Counted from the stretch's first letter, positions 6,945 to 13,294 are shown. The stretch is DNA of 14,280 bases from Rickettsiales bacterium (GCA_028282625.1 JANQHP010000157.1:1-14280); one strand, 5' to 3'. Translations and numbers: made by a program. Notes: generated by a model from the sequence alone, not told the origin.

Positions 6945-7128
6945 GGTACAACACGATGTAATTTAATAATAAATGCAATTTTGCCGCTTGTTTTTAAGGG
7001 CTTTTTTGTTCTAAAAACCCTCTTTCAAGGCGAAGTGTGCGGGTCTATCTACTGCAAAGATGCTCACCTGCCTCTTCCCACAAGGGGCGCTACGTATAAC
7101 CCTATCTTAAGCAGAGTGCAAGGGCTTT
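6945..7128 (-). promoter_or_regulatory. rpmI-rplT leader and weak promoter candidate
   Basis: 184 bases between pyrC and rpmI. On the minus strand, TTGCAC (7116-7121), 17 bases, then TATACG (7093-7098) is a weak -35/-10 pair; transcription from it would give a leader of about 140 nt. Inside the leader, 6998-7020 can fold as GGGTTTTT / AAAAAGCCC with one bulge. The stretch next to the start codon is AT-rich. A ribosomal-protein leader is possible, but no known class is recognised. Confidence 0.3.
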
Positions 7129-8439
7129 TTAGATGAAGTCGAGCTTTTTCCCAAGCGGGCTGCCAGAAAGCTGGCCGCGCTCCATCACACGGTGCCCACG
7201 GATGATGGTGTGGGTGACTTCGCCGCGCAGCTCCATGCCATCAAAAGGGGTCCAGCCGGACTTGCTGGCCATATCTGCATCACGCAGGGTGGTGGAGCCT
7301 TTTAAGTCGACCAAGGTGAAATCGGCATCGTAACCACGCGCGATGCGGCCTTTTTTGACCATGCCATAAATACGCGCCGGGTTGCTGCAGAGTAGATCAA
7401 CCATCCGTTCCAGGGTGAGCCTGCCCTCCAACATATGGTGCAGCATGAGCGGTACAATGGTTTGCACGCCCGGCATGCCTGCGGGGGAAGCAGGGTAGGG
7501 CTTCGCCTTTTCTTCCAGCGTATGCGGCGCGTGGTCGGAGCCGACCACATCCACCACGCCGCTGGCAATGGCTTTCCACAGCGCTTCTTTGTGACGTGCT
7601 TCGCGAATCGGCGGGTTCATCTGCATGCGTGTGCCAAGCCGCGCATATTCCTCCGCACTTAAGGTCAGATGCTGCGGGGTGACTTCCACGGTGGCGATAT
7701 CTTTATATTCCGCAAGCAGTTCCAGCTCTTCTGCGGTGGTGATGTGCAATACATGCACCGGATGACCGGTTTTGCGTGCGATATTGAGTACGCGGCGCGT
7801 GGCACGGATGGCGGATTCTTCGTCCCGCCAGATGGGGTGGGTGGCCACATCACCCGACGCATCGGCCAAATGCTTGCGCTCACGCAGGCGCGGCTCGTCT
7901 TCGGCATGGATCGCAGCGCGGCGCGTGGAGTGGGTGAAGATTTCTTCAATCGCTTCGTCCTGCTCGACCAGCAAATTGCCGGTGGAAGAGCCCATGAAAA
8001 TCTTGATGCCCACGCAACCGGGCAAATGCTCCAGCCGGTGCCAATCGACCCCTTTTTCCGGGGTGCCGCCGACAAAAAAGGCATAATCACACCAGGCGCG
8101 ATTTTGCATGCGATCCAGCTTATCCTGCAGGGCCTCTGGCGTGGTGGTGGCCGGGTTGGTGTTGGGCATCTCGCAGATGGCCGTCACCCCGCCCAGTACG
8201 GCGCTACGCGTGCCGCTTTCCAAATCCTCCTTATGCGTATTGCCCGGCTCACGAAAATGAACCTGCGAATCGATGATGCCTGGCAGCACATGCAGGCCGG
8301 TGGCATCCACGGTTTCGGCTGAATCCTGCTCGCCAAGCGCACCAAGTGCCACGATATGGCCTTGTTTGATGCCCACATCAATGGACTCCCTGCCGGAAGG
8401 GGTCAGCACGGTGCCGCCGGTGATTTTGAGATCAAACAT
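7129..8439 (-). CDS. pyrC: dihydroorotase (class I, PyrC)
   Basis: 436 residues. It is a zinc amidohydrolase that interconverts N-carbamoyl-L-aspartate and dihydroorotate in pyrimidine synthesis, in the cytoplasm. Motifs in order: DSQVHFREPG at 57-66 with the metal pair His61/Arg63 (HxR), EMPNTNPATTTPEAL from 90, GVGIKIFMGSSTGNLLV-like around 141-158, AAIHAEDE with His178, HVLHITTAEE with His232, VTPQHLTL at 253-260, and SDHAPHTLEEKAKPYPASPA from 301 with Asp302. ARGYDADFTLVDL near the C-terminus is the usual amidohydrolase end domain. The sequence is close to what I know of alphaproteobacterial members. No Shine-Dalgarno is seen before the ATG. It appears monocistronic; an inactive-type PyrC paired with PyrB is unlikely because the metal and catalytic residues are all present. 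Confidence 0.93.
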   Translation of the reverse strand: MFDLKITGGTVLTPSGRESIDVGIKQGHIVALGALGEQDSAETVDATGLHVLPGIIDSQVHFREPGNTHKEDLESGTRSAVLGGVTAICEMPNTNPATTTPEALQDKLDRMQNRAWCDYAFFVGGTPEKGVDWHRLEHLPGCVGIKIFMGSSTGNLLVEQDEAIEEIFTHSTRRAAIHAEDEPRLRERKHLADASGDVATHPIWRDEESAIRATRRVLNIARKTGHPVHVLHITTAEELELLAEYKDIATVEVTPQHLTLSAEEYARLGTRMQMNPPIREARHKEALWKAIASGVVDVVGSDHAPHTLEEKAKPYPASPAGMPGVQTIVPLMLHHMLEGRLTLERMVDLLCSNPARIYGMVKKGRIARGYDADFTLVDLKGSTTLRDADMASKSGWTPFDGMELRGEVTHTIIRGHRVMERGQLSGSPLGKKLDFI

Positions 8440-8840
8440 GGGGGGTAATGTAGCGCGTGTGGTGGGGGTTGTCCACTGTTTCAGGAACCAGGAGGCAGGA
8501 TGGTTCGGTGTTCAGGGTTTTAAGTGTGTCCCCTCATCCGCCTTCGTGTTTCGTACTACGGCGCGACAAGGAGCCAAGGGATGACGAAACACTTGCAATG
8601 CACCACTCCACTCCCACCCCTAAGCTCTAAATACTAACATATCCTTAAAAAAACTTGACAGAGAGAGCAATCCGCTACCCTTAACCTCAAGACTTATACG
8701 CCTTCAGAAAAACCTCAAGGCCACTGCTTCCGTGCTGTAAAGCACGAACATTGTGATGTGTAAAAACAATGGGAAAATAGTGGCGTTGCTGTGTCTTTTT
8801 TAAGGATGATAGGTCAAAAAAACAAGGGGAGGTAACCCCG
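8440..8840 (+). other. 400-base intergenic stretch with promoter element and leader hairpins
   Basis: There is no convincing gene. A perfect -35-type TTGACA is at 8655-8660, but the sequence 15-21 bases later (TACCCTTAACCT) is a poor -10, so sigma factor and start site are uncertain. Hairpins follow: CGTGCT-GTAA-AGCACG at 8731-8746 (perfect 6-bp stem, GNRA-type loop) and CATTGT...ACAATG at 8749-8771. GGGG-AGGTAA-CCCC at 8826-8839 holds the ribosome site of the next gene. These would lie in the leader of the plus-strand gene that starts at 8841. Confidence 0.4.
8534..8586. repeat. possible degenerate interspersed repeat
   Basis: The stretch begins TCATCCGCC and ends AAGGGATGACG, so its ends are inverted (TCATCC / GGATGA), and its right end matches the GGGATGACG terminus of the palindromic family in the isc operon. 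The interior contains GTACTACGGCGCGACAAGG, which looks like intergenic repeats of other alphaproteobacteria from memory. One copy only, so the call is tentative. Confidence 0.3.
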
Positions 8841-9512
8841 ATGATCGATCAACAAGACTACCGTGTCGTTGGCGAGGAGCTCTTTAAAGATGTGCTGGCA
8901 TTGCTTGAAAGGGGCGAGGCATTTCAAGCGTTAGGCACAGATAAGGAGACACGTGTTCTCTACTTTGTCCGGATGGCACTGTTACAGAATCAAATTCTCT
9001 TATTCAACAACGTCTTGACAGCTTCTGGTGCCAATAAACTCAACACATTGCTTGATGAAAGCGAGCGTGTGTTGGAAATCCTGCGCCATCCGGAAACAAG
9101 CGCGTGCCTTTACCTTTTGGAGGGGATACGCGCAACACTTCTGGTACAGTATCCTGCACTACAACTCCATTGGAAGCCAAGCTTCATGATGATCATGAAC
9201 AACGCGACGCGGTTGTACAGTCAAGCGTGGGCCTACCTGAGGAATGAAATAAGCTCTTTCGAAGAGTGGTCAGGCTGCCCAAAAATCCGAAAAACAGACG
9301 CAAGCCGGCACTTTGTGTTGACACTGGATCTATTTCTGAGCGTGGAATACCCGCCACCGATCTCCCGTCTGAAGCCCGAAAACATTCATCGGCCTTTGCT
9401 TGCCCGGTGCAGAGATGCGCTGGGAAAAGCATACAAAAAAACCAACGACTCAGCCATACAGGGTCATATGCGTCCGGTGATGAAGCGGCTTGGCGAGCTG
9501 CTTCCAGCATAA
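8841..9512 (+). CDS. hypothetical protein, mostly helical, no family recognised
   Basis: 223 residues; I do not recognise it. A GGAGG ribosome site 8 nt before the ATG supports the start, and a good terminator lies 26 bases after the stop, so this is very probably a real single-gene unit. The sequence is predicted mainly alpha-helical (ELFKDVLALLERGEAFQALG, VLYFVRMALLQNQILLFNNV, NKLNTLLDESERVLEILRHP, then LARCRDALGKAYKK), with no signal peptide and no obvious membrane segment, so it is probably cytosolic. A few features stand out: a central YPALQLHWKPSFMMIMNNA stretch, WSGCPKIRKTD, and a basic C-terminal end. It is convergent with hscA. Its role cannot be inferred from context. The ribosome site sits in a small GGGG/CCCC hairpin, which might temper translation. 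Confidence 0.72.
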   Translation: MIDQQDYRVVGEELFKDVLALLERGEAFQALGTDKETRVLYFVRMALLQNQILLFNNVLTASGANKLNTLLDESERVLEILRHPETSACLYLLEGIRATLLVQYPALQLHWKPSFMMIMNNATRLYSQAWAYLRNEISSFEEWSGCPKIRKTDASRHFVLTLDLFLSVEYPPPISRLKPENIHRPLLARCRDALGKAYKKTNDSAIQGHMRPVMKRLGELLPA

Positions 9513-9538
9513 CCCCAGCCACACATCATTTGAATCAC

Positions 9539-9572
9539 ACAGGCCGCCTTCCAAGCGGCCTGTTTCTATTTC
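9539..9572 (+). terminator. rho-independent terminator of the 223-residue gene
   Basis: A perfect 9-bp stem, ACAGGCCGC / GCGGCCTGT, with a 7-nt loop, is followed by TTCTATTTCT. It starts 26 bases after the stop codon at 9512. On the minus strand it lacks a T-run, so it serves hscA less well. Confidence 0.8.
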
Positions 9573-9614
9573 TAACACAGCTTTTTGATACAAGACCAGG
9601 CAACGGAGTGTGCT

Positions 9615-11477
9615 TTAAGCCTTACGAATTTTCTGCTCCAGCGTTGCCATTTTCTGGCCGCGCAGTGCCTCGCCCAGCGCGCGGTTCACGCGTAAATCCA
9701 CAAAATGCGACGCCGCCTTTTCCAGCTGCTGCACTTCCCAGTCAATACCGTCGCGGTCTTCGCCTTGTAGCATTGCCTTCAAGCGGTTGGCCTGGCCATC
9801 CAGCATGTCGCGTTGCTCTGCGTTTAGCAACGTGCCGTCTGCTTGTAACGCAGATTCCAGCGCAGATAAAGCCCTTTCTGCTTCTAACTTCGACTCCGCC
9901 AAAAGCCGCTGGGTGATATCCTCGCGCGCATGTTCCATGCTCTCGCGCAGCATCGCCTCCATCTGCTCCGGCGGCAGGCCATACGAAGGCTTGACCGCGA
10001 TTTCCGCGTGGGTGCCGGTGGTGGTTTCCCGCGCGCTAACGGTCAGCAGCCCGTCTGCATCCAGCGCGAAGGTGACCTCAATTTCTGCCGTACCCGCCAC
10101 CATGGGCGGAATGTTTTTCAGTTCAAACTTTGCCAGCGAGCGGCAATCACTCACCATGTCCCGCTCACCCTGCACCACGTGGATCTGCATACCGGTTTGG
10201 CCATCTTGATAGGTAGTAAAGCTTTGGGAAACGGTGGCGGGAATCGGCGTATTGCGGCCGATAATCACCTCCACCAACCCGCCCATGGTTTCCAGCCCCA
10301 GCGAAAGCGGGGTGACATCCAGCAGCAAATTGTCGCTGCCCTGGGTGAGGCTTTCTGCCTGCATCGCTGCGCCGATGGCCACCACCTGGTCCGGATCCAC
10401 ATTGGTGAGCGGCTTCTGGTGGAAGCAGGCGGCCACTGCTTCACGCACCAGCGGCATGCGGGTGGCGCCACCCACCAGCACCACGCCATGAATGTCTTCC
10501 ATAGTCACCCCGGCATCTTCCACCACCTGCAGGCACGCCTCCAGCGTGCGTTCGACCCATGGCGCGGCGAGTGTTTGCAGGGTTGGCACGTCCAACTCCG
10601 CCTCGATTTCCTGGCCGGCCACTTCGATGGTCCAGGCCACTTTCTCGTGTTCGCTCAGATATTCCTTCATCCCGCGTGCGGCCTTCAGCACCGCCGCCAC
10701 ATCCGCCGGTTGTAACGCGGTGCCTTTGAGATGTTGCGCCACAAAATGCTGCATAATCGCCCGGTCGATATCATCGCCGCCAAGACTGCCATCCCCGCCG
10801 GTGGCGAGCACCTGAAACACGCCTTTTTCCATCTTCAGCAGCGAGATATCAAACGTGCCGCCGCCCAAATCATAGATGGCATACAGCCCTTCAGCACCCT
10901 GATCCAGGCCATACGCCAGGGCCGCGGCGGTGGGCTCGTTCACCAGGCGGAGTACTTCCAAGCCGGCAAGCGTGGCGGCATCTTTGGTGGCCTGGCGCGC
11001 CGCATCATCAAAATAGGCCGGCACGGTAATCACGGCGCGATCCACCTCGTTTTCCAACGTTTTTTCCGCCCGTTTTTTCAGCGCGCGCAAAAGGTCGGCC
11101 GAAATTTCCACCGGCGTTTTGGAGGCCGCGCCCAGCTTCACCTGCACCGGCCCATCACGCTTGCTTTCATCCAGCATGAAGGGCAACAGCGCCGCGCTTT
11201 CCTGCACATCGTGCAAGCCCTTGCCCATCAGGCGTTTGATGGAGCGTATGATGTGCGGCGCTTTGACATCCGCGCCCACGCCAAGCAGTTTGCCATCATC
11301 GTCATATCCGGCGACCGAATCCAGCAGCAGCGCGCCATCTTCCCCGGGGATGATCTCCTGCACGCCGCTATTGGCAATGGCGACTAAGGAGTGGGTGGTG
11401 CCCAAATCAATCCCCACACTGGCTTTACCCTGATGCGGCAAGGGGCTTTGCCCCGGTTCGTGTATGTCAATCAGCAT
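9615..11477 (-). CDS. hscA: Fe-S assembly chaperone HscA (Hsp70 family)
   Basis: 620 residues, the usual HscA length. It is an ATP-driven Hsp70 chaperone that, with HscB, binds the LPPVK motif of IscU and drives cluster release. The ATPase domain shows GIDLGTTHS at 22-30, VITVPAYFDDAARQATKDAA around 149-168, LVNEPTAAALAYG at 178-190, DLGGGTFD at 203-210 and LVGGATRMPLV further on. The substrate-binding domain begins near LLLDVTPLSLGLETMGG, and a helical lid follows. The N-terminus has a ~17-residue extension (LIDIHEPGQSPLPHQG) before the first beta strand, seen in HscA rather than DnaK. AAGGA lies 5 nt before the ATG. Its first 11 bp overlap the 3' end of a PQ-loop membrane protein gene, so translation is probably coupled. 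The usual fdx after hscA is absent; convergent genes meet here. Confidence 0.95.
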   Translation of the reverse strand: MLIDIHEPGQSPLPHQGKASVGIDLGTTHSLVAIANSGVQEIIPGEDGALLLDSVAGYDDDGKLLGVGADVKAPHIIRSIKRLMGKGLHDVQESAALLPFMLDESKRDGPVQVKLGAASKTPVEISADLLRALKKRAEKTLENEVDRAVITVPAYFDDAARQATKDAATLAGLEVLRLVNEPTAAALAYGLDQGAEGLYAIYDLGGGTFDISLLKMEKGVFQVLATGGDGSLGGDDIDRAIMQHFVAQHLKGTALQPADVAAVLKAARGMKEYLSEHEKVAWTIEVAGQEIEAELDVPTLQTLAAPWVERTLEACLQVVEDAGVTMEDIHGVVLVGGATRMPLVREAVAACFHQKPLTNVDPDQVVAIGAAMQAESLTQGSDNLLLDVTPLSLGLETMGGLVEVIIGRNTPIPATVSQSFTTYQDGQTGMQIHVVQGERDMVSDCRSLAKFELKNIPPMVAGTAEIEVTFALDADGLLTVSARETTTGTHAEIAVKPSYGLPPEQMEAMLRESMEHAREDITQRLLAESKLEAERALSALESALQADGTLLNAEQRDMLDGQANRLKAMLQGEDRDGIDWEVQQLEKAASHFVDLRVNRALGEALRGQKMATLEQKIRKA

Positions 11478-11781
11478 GGCGTTCCTTCTTATTTCTAAAC
11501 CGAAAATGCTGGTTGTAAATGGCTAGTCCCAGCACCAGTGCACATCCGATAAGGCCGATCAATTCGAAGAGAATCAGCAATATGTCATCTGTAAACACTA
11601 TCACATACAACAATGCAACGACGCACATGTACGTCCAAATAAGCCATGCACTGATCGAGACATCTTTGGAGGCACAGTCGGCCTTAATCAGGCTGCGGAT
11701 TTGCGGCAAATAGGCCACAATCCCCACCACAAGATTAGCCGACATCAACCAAATGAGAATGTCTTTTACAAGTTCGCTCAT
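11467..11781 (-). CDS. PQ-loop (SemiSWEET-like) small membrane protein
   Basis: 104 residues with three predicted membrane helices (about 8-26, 44-63, 66-90) and a basic cytosolic tail. The signature AYLPQIRSL at 23-31 contains the Pro26-Gln27 pair of the PQ-loop/MtN3 family, followed by SKDVSISAWLIWTYMCVVAL, as in bacterial SemiSWEETs, which form dimers that move sugars or other small molecules. The substrate here is unknown. AAGGA precedes the ATG by 7 nt. The gene sits between the palindrome-flanked nuclease gene and hscA, overlapping hscA by 11 bp. It is not a normal member of the isc operon, so it was probably inserted there; a link to cluster assembly has no support beyond position. Confidence 0.75.
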   Translation of the reverse strand: MSELVKDILIWLMSANLVVGIVAYLPQIRSLIKADCASKDVSISAWLIWTYMCVVALLYVIVFTDDILLILFELIGLIGCALVLGLAIYNQHFRFRNKKERHAD

Positions 11782-11807
11782 AGTGTGTTCCTTTGTGTTT
11801 GTTACGA

Positions 11808-11837
11808 CTGGATCCCGCGGTTAAACCGCGGGATGAC
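11808..11837 (+). repeat. palindromic unit A (CTGGAT...ATGAC)
   Basis: ATCCCGCGGTT - A - AACCGCGGGAT, a perfect 11-bp-arm palindrome, bounded by CTGG on the left and GAC on the right, which gives the unit an orientation. It is identical over 30 bases to unit D. It lies 26 bp before the PQ-loop gene start, and as RNA would form a strong hairpin. Confidence 0.9.
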
Positions 11838-11871
11838 AGGGGTTGGGTGAAGTGTAGGAGTAAAGAGCATC

Positions 11872-11902
11872 GTCATACCGCGACTCCGATCGCGGTATCC
11901 AG
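11872..11902 (-). repeat. palindromic unit B, abutting the GIY-YIG stop codon
   Basis: GTCATACCGCGA - CTCCGA - TCGCGGTATCCAG on the plus strand: the reverse orientation of unit A with 9-bp arms (ATACCGCGA / TCGCGGTAT). It ends at 11902, and the GIY-YIG stop codon begins at 11903 with no gap. Confidence 0.88.
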
Positions 11903-12196
11903 CTAATGGCATATCTCTTCATACAAATCTTTCCACTCCGTATTCTCTTCCTCAATCAATGCTAGTTTCCACTTTCTAGGCCATTCTTTCAGTCGCTTTT
12001 CGCGTTTTATGGCAGATTCCGCCGTTTCATGCACTTCATAATAGACCAACCTGTTCACATCATATTTCTGGGTAAAACCCTCCACCACTTTCTGTTTATG
12101 CTCCCATATGCGTTTTGGCAAGTTGGAGGTCATGCCGATATAGAGCGTTCCATTTTGTTGGCTGGCTAATATGTAAACTACGAATTGCTTTTTCAT
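11903..12196 (-). CDS. GIY-YIG nuclease family protein (YhbQ/UPF0213-like)
   Basis: 97 residues: a lone GIY-YIG domain. VYILAS (7-12) and LYIGMTSNLPKRIWEHK (18-34) supply the two tyrosine motifs (Tyr8, Tyr19-Ile-Gly), with Arg29 in the active-site position; SAIKREKRLKEWPRKWK supplies the catalytic Glu66, and WKDLYEEI is the usual C-terminal end. Such proteins are single-domain endonucleases of unclear biological role. The gene lies between hscB and a PQ-loop gene inside the isc operon, and is bracketed by palindromes: unit B touches its stop codon, and unit C begins 5 bp upstream of its ATG, leaving no room for a normal ribosome site outside the palindrome. Units A and D form a second, outer pair. 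This arrangement suggests the gene moves or evolves with the repeats (inference). Confidence 0.88.
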   Translation of the reverse strand: MKKQFVVYILASQQNGTLYIGMTSNLPKRIWEHKQKVVEGFTQKYDVNRLVYYEVHETAESAIKREKRLKEWPRKWKLALIEEENTEWKDLYEEICH

Positions 12197-12201
12197 TTTT
12201 A

Positions 12202-12231
12202 CTGGATCCCGTGGTCAAGCCACGGGATGAC
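12202..12231 (+). repeat. palindromic unit C, next to the GIY-YIG start codon
   Basis: CTGGATCCCGTGG - TCAAG - CCACGGGATGAC: 9-bp arms ATCCCGTGG / CCACGGGAT. Same orientation as A, but a CCCGTGG variant shared with unit F. Five bases separate it from the nuclease ATG. Confidence 0.9.
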
Positions 12232-12245
12232 GAAGCCTTTATTTT

Positions 12246-12791
12246 TCATGACTGGATCCCGCGGTTAAACCGCGGGATGACGGTTTTTTGCTTCAGCTTT
12301 ATCTCACGTCCAAATTTTTCGCAGTAATGCAGGCGGATGGTGGCGTGTGCTGCTTCTTCGTATGTTTCTGATGCCAGTAATGCTGCCAGCCTATCCAGGC
12401 ATGCCTGCTGCTGTTGCTGATGTTCTTGTTGCAGTGCAGCAATGGCTTTGGCAGTTTCGGCGGCAGCCAGTGCCTCACGCTGTTCCATGGCTTCCATCAG
12501 CAGGGTTTGGTCCGGCGTGATGGTGCTGTTGTCACGATTCACGATTATGCCCTGCAGGGAAAGTAGATATTCGGCGCGCTTTAGCGGATCCTTCAATGTC
12601 TGATAACCATCATTCACCCGCGCGCTGGCCTGTGCCGCCTGGGCACGCGTTTGTTGATCCGCGCCCACCATGCGGTCCGGATGTGTTTCCTGCTGCAACC
12701 GCACATAGGCTTGCTGCAGCGCAGCATCTTCCAACGCAAATTGTTGTGGCAGGCCGAAGAGAGTGAAGTAATCAGCGGTGAGGAGGGTCAT
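12246..12791 (-). CDS. hscB: Fe-S assembly cochaperone HscB (J-domain protein)
   Basis: 181 residues. The N-terminal J domain has ADYFTLFGLPQQFALEDAAL at 6-25, QETHPDR with HPD at 37-39, then QASARVNDGYQTLKDPLKRA and EYLLSLQG, as in HscB/Jac1; the C-terminal part is the three-helix IscU-binding domain (LLMEAMEQREAL...). It delivers IscU to HscA and stimulates its ATPase. It begins 3 bp after iscA. The last 10 codons before the final Ser and stop (VIPRFNRGIQ) are read straight from palindromic unit D, so the natural C-terminus appears to have been replaced by repeat sequence. The final helix is still present up to about IRLHYCEKFGREIKLKQK, so function is probably kept. Confidence 0.93.
   Translation of the reverse strand: MTLLTADYFTLFGLPQQFALEDAALQQAYVRLQQETHPDRMVGADQQTRAQAAQASARVNDGYQTLKDPLKRAEYLLSLQGIIVNRDNSTITPDQTLLMEAMEQREALAAAETAKAIAALQQEHQQQQQACLDRLAALLASETYEEAAHATIRLHYCEKFGREIKLKQKTVIPRFNRGIQS
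12252..12281 (+). repeat. palindromic unit D, inside the end of hscB
   Basis: Identical to unit A over 30 bases (ATCCCGCGGTT-A-AACCGCGGGAT core). All of it is coding: it supplies residues VIPRFNRGIQ near the hscB C-terminus, followed by Ser and the TGA at 12246-12248. It lies 20 bp from unit C. Confidence 0.92.
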
Positions 12792-12794
12792 ACG

Positions 12795-13151
12795 CTAGAC
12801 ATGGAAGCTCTCGCCGCATCCGCACTGCCCTTTGACATTCGGGTTTTGGAAGGTAAAGCCGGATTTGAATTTTTCCTGCACAAAATCCATCTCCGTGCCC
12901 AGCAGATACATCGCGGCTTTGGGGTCGATCAAGATACGAAACTCGGCATCGTCATCACTTTCGGCGTCCAGCGGGTAGCGCACCACCTCCTCAAACTTTT
13001 GAATGTCATCGGCATATTCAATGGTGTAGGCCAGGCCCGAACAGCCGCCCTTGCGCACGCCCACGCGAATGCCTACGGAATCCTTGCCGCGCTGCGCAAG
13101 CAAATGCTTCACCTGACTGGCCGCTTGTTCTGTGATGGTGATGGGGTGCAT
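12795..13151 (-). CDS. iscA: iron-sulfur carrier IscA (A-type)
   Basis: 118 residues, at the top of the 107-118 range. It is an A-type carrier that binds iron or a [2Fe-2S]/[4Fe-4S] cluster and delivers it to apo-proteins. The three ligand cysteines are in place: Cys37 in VRKGGCSGLAYTIEY, and Cys110 and Cys112 in GQCGCGESF. The typical GMTVV-like core appears as ILIDPKAAMYLLGTEMDF. I chose the ATG at 13151, since a longer frame to 13220 reads back through palindrome E and adds unrelated residues (LWIPRLNRGM). No clear Shine-Dalgarno is seen; a 7-bp repeat tract precedes the start. It is third in the isc order, after iscU. Confidence 0.93.
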   Translation of the reverse strand: MHPITITEQAASQVKHLLAQRGKDSVGIRVGVRKGGCSGLAYTIEYADDIQKFEEVVRYPLDAESDDDAEFRILIDPKAAMYLLGTEMDFVQEKFKSGFTFQNPNVKGQCGCGESFHV

Positions 13152-13152
13152 G

Positions 13153-13173
13153 TTTGTGTTCTGTGTTCCGTGT
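13153..13173. repeat. three 7-bp repeats before iscA
   Basis: TTTGTGT, TCTGTGT and TCCGTGT in tandem, one base from the iscA start codon, in its leader. A related GTGTTTGTTA flank is also found beside palindrome A, at 11795-11804. Function unknown. Confidence 0.5.
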
Positions 13174-13182
13174 TTGTTATTC

Positions 13183-13212
13183 GTCATACCGCGGTTTAAC
13201 CGCGGTATCCAG
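13183..13212 (-). repeat. palindromic unit E, between iscU and iscA
   Basis: On the plus strand GTCATACCGCGGTT - T - AACCGCGGTATCCAG: a perfect 11-bp-arm palindrome in the reverse orientation, with the TACCGCG variant also seen in unit B. It lies in the iscA leader. Confidence 0.9.
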
Positions 13213-13235
13213 AGTGACATACTCTATGCTTTTTA

Positions 13236-13266
13236 CTGGATCCCGTCGCCTAAGCCACGGGATGAC
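13236..13266 (+). repeat. palindromic unit F, between iscU and iscA
   Basis: CTGGATCCCGT...ACGGGATGAC: 7-bp perfect outer arms around an imperfect centre (CGCCTAAGCC). The most degenerate of the six copies. It stands 23 bp from unit E in opposite orientation, so the transcript could fold E and F against each other as well as individually. Confidence 0.85.
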
Positions 13267-13294
13267 GGGGGTTGATAAAAAATGATATCAACGA

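Noticed and set aside
7669..8322. Plus-strand frame of 217 residues opposite pyrC
   Set aside because: Antisense to a full set of dihydroorotase motifs.
9266..9916. Plus-strand frame of 216 residues spanning the terminator and the hscA end
   Set aside because: It would run through the strong terminator at 9539-9572 and overlaps two better genes in other frames.
9930..11387. Plus-strand frames (261 and 218 residues) opposite hscA
   Set aside because: hscA is unmistakable on the minus strand; the antisense frames are histidine/arginine-rich shadows without motifs.
13152..13220. Extension of iscA to an upstream start at 13220
   Set aside because: The extra residues are a translation of palindrome E and the heptamer tract; the family start fits the ATG at 13151.
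11808..13266. Palindromes considered as a CRISPR array
   Set aside because: Copies are irregularly spaced, in both orientations, separated by genes, and vary in their cores; no regular spacers and no cas genes.
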